Source: Cordilura impudica (Eukaryota > Arthropoda > Insecta > Diptera > Scathophagidae). Taken from it: a stretch of DNA of 64,000 bases. The translations under genes were made by a program, and so were the position numbers. The notes beneath the pieces are model-generated. The model was not told the origin of the DNA. It saw only the letters and a program-made list of their open reading frames with translations, and did not search any database. Shown here piece by piece: positions 22,683-32,090 of the stretch; position 1 is the stretch's first letter; each line of letters opens with the position of its first letter. The stretch covers positions 62,001 to 126,000 of the forward strand of contig CAVMKG010000261.1 of NCBI GenBank assembly GCA_963682025.1, written 5' to 3'.

Positions 22683-23541
22683 ACCGGTTAAATGATTTCG
22701 AAATTAAGGGAAAAAAAAATCGAATGTAAAGTATTTATTTCGCAAATCTCGATCAAGTTCAAGGATAAAAACAAAATTTAAAACCGATTTCAGGAAATAA
22801 AATTTATAACAACAAATATTAATGAAAAAATTTCAACTAACTCAAGATAGTAAGGACGAGTTTTGAAAAATGGAAAAAATCTTAATGTAATTAAATTAAA
22901 ATAAGGAAACCAATTGATAATGAACTTAATAATATTCTTACATTAATATCTGGAACATGATGATGGAGAGGATGATGATTGCAGACTTCCCCTGATTTTT
23001 GATTCTCGTTGCTTGCTTTTAATTGCCAAAACGTTTCCTCGACAATTAGTTTCACAGATTCTTAGTTTTTTTTTTTCATCAACTTATTTATTTTATTTAG
23101 TTCTTATTTTAAATTTTTTATTTAATTTGATTAATTTCAAAAAAAAAATTTTTTATTCAGTTTTTCAATTTAATTCGTATTTTTTAATTTTTAATTTTAA
23201 ATTTTTTTTATTTATTTAAAATTTTTGTTATTTGATTTAATTTTTCAAATTTTTTTTCTTGTGTTTTTTTCTTTTCTGATTATTTCCAGTTCACTTTATG
23301 TTTTCTAAATTAGGTTGTTTTTTTATGTTTATCTAATTGTTGTAAAACTTATTTTTAAAAAAAAAATGTTTCTTACTGTTTATATCACGGCCGCTGATCT
23401 CCTTTGAGACCTCCGGTTTACCTCTTATTTTCCGAAGAGGTTACTACGGCGCACTATTTCCGCGATCTATTAATTAATCTACCGGGAAAACCCTTTTTCC
23501 GAGGGTTTTATTTATACGACAAAGGACCTTTTTTTTTAAGG
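22683..23541 (-). other. Errantivirus 5' leader, unit 1
   Basis: 859 AT-rich bases between the primer-binding site and gag. It holds a short upstream ATG (23077-23079) with a stop five codons on, the proposed env leader exon (22942-22958), and a second donor-like ACA/GTAAGA at 23376. The proximal part near the primer site is GC-richer and could fold. Confidence 0.7.
22942..22958 (-). other. Proposed env leader exon and splice donor, unit 1
   Basis: An ATG at 22958-22956 opens five codons plus two bases and meets a strong donor (GTAAGA, 22941-22936). Spliced to the acceptor at 18075, the two bases combine with G18074 and the frame continues into env, adding nine mostly hydrophobic residues before the first Met of the visible frame. 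This creates a signal-peptide-like start. The phase match and hydrophobicity are read from sequence; use of the site is inference. The equivalent in unit 2 is 30409-30425. Confidence 0.65.
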
Positions 23542-23559
23542 GTCCCTGCTCGGGCGCCA
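23542..23559 (-). promoter_or_regulatory. tRNA-Lys-type primer-binding site, unit 1
   Basis: On the minus strand TGGCGCCCGAGCAGGGAC follows the LTR end, sharing one base with it. It is complementary to the 3' end of a lysine tRNA (…GTCCCTG-TCGGGCGCCA), apart from one G:U-type position. The counterpart in unit 2 is 31009-31026. Confidence 0.85.
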
Positions 23560-23936
23560 ATTAAGGATTTATTTTATTAAAAGTTAAAAAAAATATTTTT
23601 TTATGTTGCTAATTAATTTTAGCAACAAACCTTTATTATCAAACTCTTCAAACTGACTGCAAGAATTTACAATTAAAAACTTCTAAATATAATAATAAAA
23701 ATACTGGAAAACTGCTGATGTTGTGTTTCCCACCATCAGGCCACTTATTTGCTGCGCGTGTGGCTTAAATTTCGTCTGAGAATTTACTGTTGGGCAATTC
23801 GTTGCAGTTGTTGTTGTGTTGAAATATTTGTGTTTGTTGAATTGACAATTTAGCGTTGGCACGTTTTGTAGTTGTTATCTGTTGTAGCTGTTGTTGTTGT
23901 TTTTTTTATGGTTCTATAGTATTTCTGTTGTTAACT
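23559..23936 (-). repeat. Errantivirus LTR, central and shared
   Basis: It is the 5' LTR of unit 1 and at the same time the 3' LTR of unit 2. A polypurine tract lies on one side (23937-23947) and a primer-binding site on the other (23542-23559). No host sequence or target duplication lies next to it. Confidence 0.9.
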
Positions 23937-23980
23937 CCTCCCCCTTCAAGTTCATGCGTCCCCGCATGAATAGCCATATT

Positions 23981-25531
23981 TCAAAAAAATGGAAGGTCAT
24001 GAATCTTCTTGTTTTTGGGACCTCTTGATGGTAATGATAGGGAGGTTTTTGGGTTGGTGCTTATTTGAACATTCTCTGCAATTTCTATTCTCTGCTCCGT
24101 TTTATTGGACTTTACATTATTTTTGGATGAATTATTTCGATCTTTGTGGTTTTCATTTCTCTTCTTCCTTCTTATAAAGTAGATAATGGTAGCTGATATT
24201 ATGATGGTCATTACCAGTCCAATGTTGATGGTTAGATTTATTTTATTTTCGATTTGCAGTTTGTTGATTATGTGAGAGTTGTTAACATTAACTGCCTCCA
24301 TTCTTTCCAATGTTATCACTTGTTCCTGGATACTAGAGCTACTTGGTTGCAGTAGGGCAGGTAAAGGTTTAGTAAGGGAGACTTGGGTTGTTAAGTATGT
24401 CCGATTTCCAATTCGTACTGTAGAATTCAGGTGATGAACTATGAACGTACCAGCTATGTTGATTGTTGAATTGTCTATTTCAATTTGCCCTTTGTATTCG
24501 TTTAATAATATCATGCTGTCATCTATTTCTTCCACTGGTGCCACATGCTCGTCGTTGGTTGTTGTGCAGCGGGATGGTTTACTTTTCAGCAGATTTGGGA
24601 TGCAGTCAGAATTACTGATGTCCAAGATATTATCTATTTCACAAATACTTATCTTATTATAATTCTTGCAGTCATTTTTTATACCAAATATCTTATCGTT
24701 ACATTTCAAAACATTTTTAAATATTGTCTTAATTATTTTATTATCTTTTCTTACAGGTTTAATTAACAAATTGTCGCAATTTTCATTATTAGTTGTTGGA
24801 ATATTGACAATGTAAACAATTTCATTATTATTCGAGGCGACTTTAATTTTTGAAAAATTTAGTAACTCGTCCATATTACCAAATGGAATATTATCATTGT
24901 AAAAAATATCTCTCAAAGTATTAACCTCAGTATTAGAAAAAATAAATGAATTAACAATGTTTGATTTAGCCCAATGGATGGCATATTCGATATTAGATAG
25001 TTCCTCTTTAATAATTTCAAGTTTATACTTAAAATCTAACAATTTTTCACCTTTATCCTTATTTTCTAATAGTTTAGAAATGTTATTAGTAACCTTTGAG
25101 AGTTGATTTACTTTATCTATTGTTAGTTGATTGATTACAATTTGATTATTATTGTTAACTAGAACATTATTCATTTTATCTTCTATTATTTGGAAATCAT
25201 GGTGGTCCGGACTGCCGGCTAACCATTTCCAGGCGGTACCAATGAAGTCAAGAGACCTCTTTGCCATCGTCTTGGATTTTAGTCTGGTTAAACAGGATTT
25301 AATTTGTGATATGGTATAGGATAAGTAAGGTAATAATGAGTTATCATCGTTGTCGCGTAAGTCAATTCCGTTCTCCAATTTCCCTATAATATCTTCGTAT
25401 TCCCTCAGGTCAATCGTGTGGACAAGTTTGAACACACCGTTTTGAATTTTCGCCGTTCCTGTATTGATCACGACTAGTCTAGAGTTGGAGTAATCCATTA
25501 TCTGGAACTCACCTATGGAGTATCCAAGCAT
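23981..25531 (-). CDS. env: Errantivirus Env glycoprotein, unit 2
   Basis: Same 516-residue frame as unit 1, with Asn instead of Ser at residue 467, in the cytoplasmic tail behind the membrane segment. The MAKR site, the SLDFIGTAW segment and the single membrane span are unchanged. The acceptor gives an exon start at 25541. The tail change is unlikely to affect fusion (inference). Confidence 0.9.
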   Translation of the reverse strand: MLGYSIGEFQIMDYSNSRLVVINTGTAKIQNGVFKLVHTIDLREYEDIIGKLENGIDLRDNDDNSLLPYLSYTISQIKSCLTRLKSKTMAKRSLDFIGTAWKWLAGSPDHHDFQIIEDKMNNVLVNNNNQIVINQLTIDKVNQLSKVTNNISKLLENKDKGEKLLDFKYKLEIIKEELSNIEYAIHWAKSNIVNSFIFSNTEVNTLRDIFYNDNIPFGNMDELLNFSKIKVASNNNEIVYIVNIPTTNNENCDNLLIKPVRKDNKIIKTIFKNVLKCNDKIFGIKNDCKNYNKISICEIDNILDISNSDCIPNLLKSKPSRCTTTNDEHVAPVEEIDDSMILLNEYKGQIEIDNSTINIAGTFIVHHLNSTVRIGNRTYLTTQVSLTKPLPALLQPSSSSIQEQVITLERMEAVNVNNSHIINKLQIENKINLTINIGLVMTIIISATIIYFIRRKKRNENHKDRNNSSKNNVKSNKTEQRIEIAENVQISTNPKTSLSLPSRGPKNKKIHDLPFF

Positions 25532-25563
25532 CAGGAATAACCTGTAAGAAAATGTAATAAGAT

Positions 25564-28500
25564 TTAGTTCTTTATATGTTTTTTGTGAACGACTCTCCCA
25601 CTTTCGGTCACTACGGTCGAATGTCTATTTTCCTTCACTAGTTCACGTTTGAATTTTTCGGTTAATTTAGTACCTAATCTTTTATTAATTCTTACGAAAA
25701 TCTCTTGTCCGGGTATGTATTGCTTAACTTCTTTTTTATCTTTGTTGTGGTAGTTCAAATCCTTTTCCTGTTTCCTTTTCAGCATCGTGATGTTATTTTC
25801 CCTGGTTCTTTCATAGCTTCCAGGGGAGAAATCCACAGTCCTCCCGAAAAACATATCGACTGGCTTCCTACCGATTGTGGAATGTATTGAGTGATTATAT
25901 TCGTTAACAGACCTTTCCAATAGTTCTTCAAAATTCCTGCAAATACCTTCATCTTTGAGACATCTTAAAATTTCGGCTAATGTTGAATGGAATCTTTCAA
26001 TTTGACCGTTGGCTTCGCTTTTGTATGGTGGTGTTGTAAATACCTCTATACCCAATTCATCCTTCATCATGAAAAGTATGGTTGCAGAGTTCAATGATTT
26101 TTCGTTGTCCATGACAACCGTTTTGGGAACTCCATAGAAAAACAAAATATCCCTCAAGGGTCTCCTAATATCTTCTATTGATTTTCCCTGAAGAATTTTC
26201 GTTTGGGCGTACTTTGAGAATTTATCTATGGCTGTCAATACCAATTTCCTATCGGTTGAAAAAATGTCAATATGAATAACCTGACCTGGGTAGTTTGGTA
26301 TTGGTGTAGCGTTCAATTTCGGTTGGTTGGGATGTCTATCGTATTTATTTTTCCTGCATGTGGAGCACATTTTCAATATTCTTTTGATTTTAGAAAACAT
26401 GCTGGGAAAGTACGCTTTTTCCAATATCTGTATCTTATTTTCCACAGCATTTCTATGCGCGCGGTTATGTGTTTCTATAATTAGAGTTTCCTGATCGGAT
26501 TCAGACAAAATATCTTCGACAACATTTTGAGTAAACCGAATTTTAAAATTTCCGAAATGATGTGGGTAAATTTCTTGAATTTTTCCCATAATAAATTCTG
26601 GCGTTTTAATGCAATTGATAACAGACGGGTTAAGGTATCTTTTCAAGATGGAAATTAGTTTTTCAGTATCATATTCCGGTTCCGTAATCGAATGTCTATG
26701 ATAACCTGGGAAAATTATTTGGAATTGGTATGCTGGAGTATCGTCCATTTGCAAAAAGATTTGATTTTTGAATGCATTTATGGGCACTTCGACACTAGCT
26801 ATGAGTTCCTCTGGAGAGCTGTCGCTACTATGCACTGTTCCTGTTAGAGAGTTGATGTTCGTTCCAGGGGGTCTAGAGAGTGCATCGGCCACAACATTAC
26901 TTTTACCTGGTTTATACTGCATTTCATAGTTGTATTCCTCCAATATCGATTTCCATCTTTTCATCTTCGCATTATTATTCTTATTGCTCAAAGCATAAGT
27001 CAGGGGTTGGTGGTCGGTGTAAATTATGACTTTGACTGATCCGTATAGATAGTTTCTTAGATTTGTTAGGGCCCACATTATAGCCAACATTTCTCTTTCG
27101 TTCGCTGCATAATTTTCCTCCGATCCCGTTAATGTTCTCGAAATGAAGGAAATTGGCCTGTCGTCCTGGCTAAGTACTGCTCCGATAGCAACATTGGATG
27201 CATCTGTAGTTAACTGGAATTCTTTGTGGAAGTCAGGATACGATAATGTCACCTCCTGTGATATTAGGGCGTTTTTCAAATTATCAATAGCATGTTTCGC
27301 TTCATTATCCAGTTCAATTTTCCTCCTGCTTGATTCTGTTCTGGATATCAAGCCTCCGTCTCCTCGTAAGAGTTTCGTCAGTGGCTTTGCGATGTTCGCA
27401 TATCCTTTTATGAATCTTCTGTAGTATCCTGAAAGACCAAGGAACGATCGAAGTTCCTTCACATTATTAGGATAGGGGAATTCTACAATTGCCTGAACTT
27501 TCCTTGGGTTAGCTTTTATTCCGTTATAAGAAACGATGAACCCGAGGAATTCGACTTCCTCCTTGAAAAACTCGCATTTATCCAGCTGTATTTTCATATT
27601 AGCCTCATTTAGTGTTTTGAAAATGGCCTCCAGGTCTTTGAAATGTGAATCCTCGTCTTTGCTGAAGATGATAATATCATCAATATAAACATAGCACCTC
27701 CTACCAATGTGTTCCCTTAAAATGTCATCCAGCGCACGTTGGAATATCGATGGAGCATTTTTTAATCCAAACGGCAATCGCAAGAATTCATACTTTCCAT
27801 TGTTGACCGAAAATGCCGTTTTTTCTATATCTTCCATCCTAAGGGGTATTTGGTGGAAACCACTCTTTAAATCGATGACTGTAAAATATTTATTCCCTCC
27901 CAAACGTGAAAGCACGTCGTTTATCTCGGGGATGGGGTATTTATCCGCGATGGTTACTGTATTAAGTTTCCTAAAGTCTACCACAACTCTATACTTATCC
28001 CTTCCGGATGCATCCTGTTTTTTGGGGACTATCCAAATTGGTGAGTTGTAGGGAGAACGCGATGGTCGGATTATTTGGTCCCTTAATAACTTGGATATTT
28101 CATCGTCCACAACACTCCTAAGAGCCATTGGATAAGGATAATTTTTAGAATAAACGGGATTTTCAGTTGTTGTTCTTATCTCACCTACCACCCTAGTTGT
28201 GTACGTAAGGCTTTCGTCGGGGTCCGCAAATAAATTCCTGTGGCGATCGAAGATGTTTTCCAATAATTTTTTTCGACTCCCTGAAAGATGGTTTGTCCTG
28301 ATTTCAATATTATTAACATTCTGAGAAATGAATTGTTTAATTGGAATTTTCCTATCCCCACTAATGGTGAAATAGTCCTCCGCTGTATAAATGACAGCTG
28401 AACATTCCTTCAGGCTATCATTCCCTAATATTGCATCAAATGTTTCTAATTCTGGTAAAAGGAAAAATTTTATGGGAGTATCATCAAACAATTTCAAAAA

Positions 28501-28650
28501 TTTGTGTTGTGTAATTTTAATGTCTCCCTTAACGGATTTTGCGTTAAAATTTCTTTCGTTTTGTTTTGGGTTTGTTATAAATTTAGGGTTGATGTAATTT
28601 TTGTTGCTGCCAGTGTCCAATAAAATTTTTAATTTTTGGTCGTTCCCCAT
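25564..28650 (-). CDS. pol: Errantivirus Pol polyprotein, unit 2
   Basis: The 1028-residue frame has the same amino-acid sequence as unit 1: protease DTGS, reverse transcriptase YIDD, RNase H, HHCC zinc site and integrase D, D, E all present. It is expressed by -1 frameshifting at 28689-28695. Unit 2 is the upstream, promoter-proximal unit on the minus strand, so its 5' LTR at 31026-31403 could drive it independently of the central LTR. Confidence 0.95.
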   Translation of the reverse strand: MGNDQKLKILLDTGSNKNYINPKFITNPKQNERNFNAKSVKGDIKITQHKFLKLFDDTPIKFFLLPELETFDAILGNDSLKECSAVIYTAEDYFTISGDRKIPIKQFISQNVNNIEIRTNHLSGSRKKLLENIFDRHRNLFADPDESLTYTTRVVGEIRTTTENPVYSKNYPYPMALRSVVDDEISKLLRDQIIRPSRSPYNSPIWIVPKKQDASGRDKYRVVVDFRKLNTVTIADKYPIPEINDVLSRLGGNKYFTVIDLKSGFHQIPLRMEDIEKTAFSVNNGKYEFLRLPFGLKNAPSIFQRALDDILREHIGRRCYVYIDDIIIFSKDEDSHFKDLEAIFKTLNEANMKIQLDKCEFFKEEVEFLGFIVSYNGIKANPRKVQAIVEFPYPNNVKELRSFLGLSGYYRRFIKGYANIAKPLTKLLRGDGGLISRTESSRRKIELDNEAKHAIDNLKNALISQEVTLSYPDFHKEFQLTTDASNVAIGAVLSQDDRPISFISRTLTGSEENYAANEREMLAIMWALTNLRNYLYGSVKVIIYTDHQPLTYALSNKNNNAKMKRWKSILEEYNYEMQYKPGKSNVVADALSRPPGTNINSLTGTVHSSDSSPEELIASVEVPINAFKNQIFLQMDDTPAYQFQIIFPGYHRHSITEPEYDTEKLISILKRYLNPSVINCIKTPEFIMGKIQEIYPHHFGNFKIRFTQNVVEDILSESDQETLIIETHNRAHRNAVENKIQILEKAYFPSMFSKIKRILKMCSTCRKNKYDRHPNQPKLNATPIPNYPGQVIHIDIFSTDRKLVLTAIDKFSKYAQTKILQGKSIEDIRRPLRDILFFYGVPKTVVMDNEKSLNSATILFMMKDELGIEVFTTPPYKSEANGQIERFHSTLAEILRCLKDEGICRNFEELLERSVNEYNHSIHSTIGRKPVDMFFGRTVDFSPGSYERTRENNITMLKRKQEKDLNYHNKDKKEVKQYIPGQEIFVRINKRLGTKLTEKFKRELVKENRHSTVVTESGRVVHKKHIKN

Positions 28651-28682
28651 TTTTGCTTCGAAATAAGGTAATGAGGAACAGT

Positions 28683-30149
28683 TTAGTCTAAAAAATTTAC
28701 TGCAAGTTGGACATCATCAGTTTCTTCTTCCTGTTTTTCAAGAGTAGCTAATTCCTCAGGAATTTGTTGAAAGTAATCTTGAGCGTACTCTGGTTCCACA
28801 CTCGCGTGACGATGGTTTACCTCAGCTTCTTCCGGTGGATAGTAGCCACAATAATTTTCCTCCGGCATATAATCTGTATCTATATGAAAATTCCGTTGAA
28901 ATTTATTCGCTGGAGCCTGAAAGGACGCGGCTGTTGGTCTCTTTAGTGCTACATTGTTGTGTGGTCTGTTCATATAATTGACCTGGTGGGTTTGGATTGA
29001 TTTATCCACATCCATTGGTTCTACTCGTTGATTCTGAGGATTGTTTTGAGTGCCCGCATTCCACCCAGAATTTACAGGTAAGTTTCGGTTATGATTATAA
29101 GTAAAATTACGATTGAGATTTGGGTTAACATTAGATTGGAAGTTTGGGTTATGACCTAAATTTGGATTGCGATTTTGAGTTGGATAAAAGTTCGAATGGA
29201 AGTTTGGATTTCGGTTAAAGTTTGAAACGGGATTATGTCGAGGTGGTATAGGTGGTCTAATGGGTGGTGTTCCACCAACATAAGCGAGTTCGGGATAAAA
29301 TACTCTGCCAGTTGCGAAAGTTGCCGTACCGATCCTATCCTTCTGTACATTATTCCTGATAGACTGTCCATGTGCGTAATTTCTCCTGAAAGTCATATTG
29401 TCCAACTTTAGGCAAATATGTAGTGCCTGTGGCAAAGATGTTGGTTCACGCACACTTAGCAATTTCGGTAAATCTCCATTTAATCCTCTTACGAACGTGT
29501 CCAGTGCTTTCTCCCTGTAGGTGTTCGTCATAGCGTGAAGGCTATTTTCCTCCAGGTCCAGGGAAGAGACCTTGTCAAGCAACAGTGAAAGGTGTTGGTA
29601 AACAACTTGATAGAATTCCGTTATGCTCCTGTTACCTTGGCATAATACCATCATCTGGTATTCCAAGGTCCCAATGTCCCTCTTATCAGAATAATGCATT
29701 GCGAGACATTTTCTTATTCGTGGCCAATCCAATGGTGTCCTATATGACTCCAAGGCAGTGTCTGCGTCCCCCACGATTTTTGTGCGAATAGTGTGTAGAA
29801 TTGCATAATACCTTCCGGTACCTCTCACCGAATCATAGAGCTTCAAAACCCTCTCCACGGACTTTCGCCAAGAGTTAAATTCTCCCGGCCTACCAGAAAA
29901 CTCCCTCAAAGACCTAACTATGTCGGGAACCTTGTCCAGTTCCTCCAACCTGGTAGTAACTGTACCTATGGGGTGATCGGCCCCCTCATCCGCCAAATGG
30001 TCGGACGATGATCCAATTGCCTCCCTTATCATGAGGGCTATCTGTTCCTTCTGTAGTGTAGTAAAACCTACTGATGCCTCGGTCGTTTGTGCCATTGTCA
30101 GTGTCCTACTTAGTCTCTCAGTCAGCTGGTCGATGGTTTCGTCGGGCAT
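28683..30149 (-). CDS. gag: Errantivirus Gag, unit 2
   Basis: The 488-residue frame has the same amino-acid sequence as unit 1, including the Asn/Pro/Phe-rich stretch and the TTTTTTA slip site before the stop. The start is the first ATG after the leader (30150-31008). Confidence 0.9.
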   Translation of the reverse strand: MPDETIDQLTERLSRTLTMAQTTEASVGFTTLQKEQIALMIREAIGSSSDHLADEGADHPIGTVTTRLEELDKVPDIVRSLREFSGRPGEFNSWRKSVERVLKLYDSVRGTGRYYAILHTIRTKIVGDADTALESYRTPLDWPRIRKCLAMHYSDKRDIGTLEYQMMVLCQGNRSITEFYQVVYQHLSLLLDKVSSLDLEENSLHAMTNTYREKALDTFVRGLNGDLPKLLSVREPTSLPQALHICLKLDNMTFRRNYAHGQSIRNNVQKDRIGTATFATGRVFYPELAYVGGTPPIRPPIPPRHNPVSNFNRNPNFHSNFYPTQNRNPNLGHNPNFQSNVNPNLNRNFTYNHNRNLPVNSGWNAGTQNNPQNQRVEPMDVDKSIQTHQVNYMNRPHNNVALKRPTAASFQAPANKFQRNFHIDTDYMPEENYCGYYPPEEAEVNHRHASVEPEYAQDYFQQIPEELATLEKQEEETDDVQLAVNFLD

Positions 30150-30408
30150 ACCGGTTAAATGATTTCGAAATTAAGGGAAAAAAAAATCGAATGTAAAGTA
30201 TTTATTTCGCAAATCTCGATCAAGTTCAAGGATAAAAACAAAATTTAAAACCGATTTCAGGAAATAAAATTTATAACAACAAATATTAATGAAAAAATTT
30301 CAACTAACTCAAGATAGTAAGGACGAGTTTTGAAAAATGGAAAAAATCTTAATGTAATTAAATTAAAATAAGGAAACCAATTGATAATGAACTTAATAAT
30401 ATTCTTAC

Positions 30409-30425
30409 ATTAATATCTGGAACAT
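30409..30425 (-). other. Proposed env leader exon and splice donor, unit 2
   Basis: Exact counterpart of 22942-22958: ATG at 30425-30423, donor GTAAGA starting at 30408, partner acceptor with exon start at 25541. The same in-frame junction is possible here. Confidence 0.65.
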
Positions 30426-31008
30426 GATGATGGAGAGGATGATGATTGCAGACTTCCCCTGATTTTTGATTCTCGTTGCTTGCTTTTAATTGCCAAAACG
30501 TTTCCTCGACAATTAGTTTCACAGATTCTTAGTTTTTTTTTTTCATCAACTTATTTATTTTATTTAGTTCTTATTTTAAATTTTTTATTTAATTTGATTA
30601 ATTTCAAAAAAAAAATTTTTTATTCAGTTTTTCAATTTAATTCGTATTTTTTAATTTTTAATTTTAAATTTTTTTTATTTATTTAAAATTTTTGTTATTT
30701 GATTTAATTTTTCAAATTTTTTTTCTTGTGTTTTTTTCTTTTCTGATTATTTCCAGTTCACTTTATGTTTTCTAAATTAGGTTGTTTTTTTATGTTTATC
30801 TAATTGTTGTAAAACTTATTTTTAAAAAAAAAATGTTTCTTACTGTTTATATCACGGCCGCTGATCTCCTTTGAGACCTCCGGTTTACCTCTTATTTTCC
30901 GAAGAGGTTACTACGGCGCACTATTTCCGCGATCTATTAATTAATCTACCGGGAAAACCCTTTTTCCGAGGGTTTTATTTATACGACAAAGGACCTTTTT
31001 TTTTAAGG

Positions 31009-31026
31009 GTCCCTGCTCGGGCGCCA
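31009..31026 (-). promoter_or_regulatory. tRNA-Lys-type primer-binding site, unit 2
   Basis: Same 18 bases as in unit 1, directly behind the right-hand LTR on the minus strand. Confidence 0.85.
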
Positions 31027-31403
31027 ATTAAGGATTTATTTTATTAAAAGTTAAAAAAAATATTTTTTTATGTTGCTAATTAATTTTAGCAACAAACCTT
31101 TATTATCAAACTCTTCAAACTGACTGCAAGAATTTACAATTAAAAACTTCTAAATATAATAATAAAAATACTGGAAAACTGCTGATGTTGTGTTTCCCAC
31201 CATCAGGCCACTTATTTGCTGCGCGTGTGGCTTAAATTTCGTCTGAGAATTTACTGTTGGGCAATTCGTTGCAGTTGTTGTTGTGTTGAAATATTTGTGT
31301 TTGTTGAATTGACAATTTAGCGTTGGCACGTTTTGTAGTTGTTATCTGTTGTAGCTGTTGTTGTTGTTTTTTTTATGGTTCTATAGTATTTCTGTTGTTA
31401 ACT
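31026..31403 (-). repeat. Errantivirus LTR, right (5' LTR of unit 2)
   Basis: 378 bases, reading the same as the other two LTRs by eye. It is followed by TATA (31404-31407), the outer target duplication, and then by the continuing 150-bp tandem repeat. Confidence 0.9.
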
Positions 31404-31735
31404 TATATATAGATTAATATTTTAAGAAGATGCCGAAAGGTACAATTTCTTTGTCCGTTTTTTCCCTTAAATGGCGGAATTTCGAAAAAATTATTTCTGA
31501 GCCCACATTTGTTTCTCGGATGGAGTCTGCACACCAAATTTCATATTCCTAGATTAATTTGTTACCATTTCCCCATTTTTGTCCGCTTTTACCCCGTTAA
31601 TGTACGAATTCTTAAAAATCCCATCTTAGTGGATCTTTACGCCGAGAGAGGAACCTACAGTTCAAATTTCAAGCTTCTGGGTCGAATGGTTTGGGCTGGG
31701 CGATGATCATCCTCACAACTCTTTTATATATATAG
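31404..31735 (+). repeat. Tandem repeat of about 150 bp, right part
   Basis: The array broken at 16091 resumes with AGATTAATATTTTAAGAAGA and runs through about two more units. It closes with GGGCTGGGCGATGATCATCC and an AT-rich tail. Confidence 0.7.
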
Positions 31736-32090
31736 ATAGTCTAGTCAATTTCTTGTTACCGATATTTAGTTCTACCGTTTCATCCCGATTTTGATCAAAC
31801 GTATATTGTTTGAAAGGTATTTCTCTTTAACTGTTCACCGCATTTACAGATTTTTTAATTTTTTCCTTGATTTTGAGTAAATTGCATTTAAAGGTGCTAC
31901 TAACACATACATAAAATTATACATATGCTATGTTTGTTTTATTAAATTTGTTAATGTGTTTGTTAATGAGTTTGTTATCTTCATTCACAATAATAATAAA
32001 TCAATAAAGTGTTGGTTTGTGAATAAGCTAAGTTATGAAATAAATTTGCCTAGAAATTGCACTCGAATTTCGAGCGGTGGAATCTGCTAG
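31731..32090 (+). mobile_element. Non-autonomous Helitron
   Basis: The 5' edge is eroded (CTAGTCAATTTCTTGTTACC). The 3' end has GCACTCGAATTTCGAG, then GGAATCTGCTAG before T. Confidence 0.7.

Larger units (their letters stand above)
16092..31403 (-). mobile_element. Tandem errantivirus (gypsy group), LTR-internal-LTR-internal-LTR
   Basis: Two complete internal regions of 7089 bases share a central LTR. Equivalent points lie exactly 7467 bases apart throughout. The LTRs start AGTTAACAAC and end CTTAATT on the minus strand. TATA at 16088-16091 and 31404-31407 is the outer target duplication; no duplication flanks the central LTR. Each unit has gag, pol and env in the order of errantiviruses, all open. 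The only difference I found between the units is one base in env (16665 C, 24132 T). The three LTRs read the same by eye. This looks like a very young insertion made tandem by recombination, or an assembly artefact. Confidence 0.9.

Noticed and set aside
23559..23936. Two separate errantivirus insertions side by side
   Set aside because: Only one LTR lies between the internal regions, with no host sequence and no target duplication next to it.
16522..30686. Many plus-strand frames of 60-114 codons opposite the errantivirus genes (for example 20240-20584 and 27707-28051)
   Set aside because: They are antisense shadows of gag, pol and env, repeated at the 7467-base offset, with no domain of their own.
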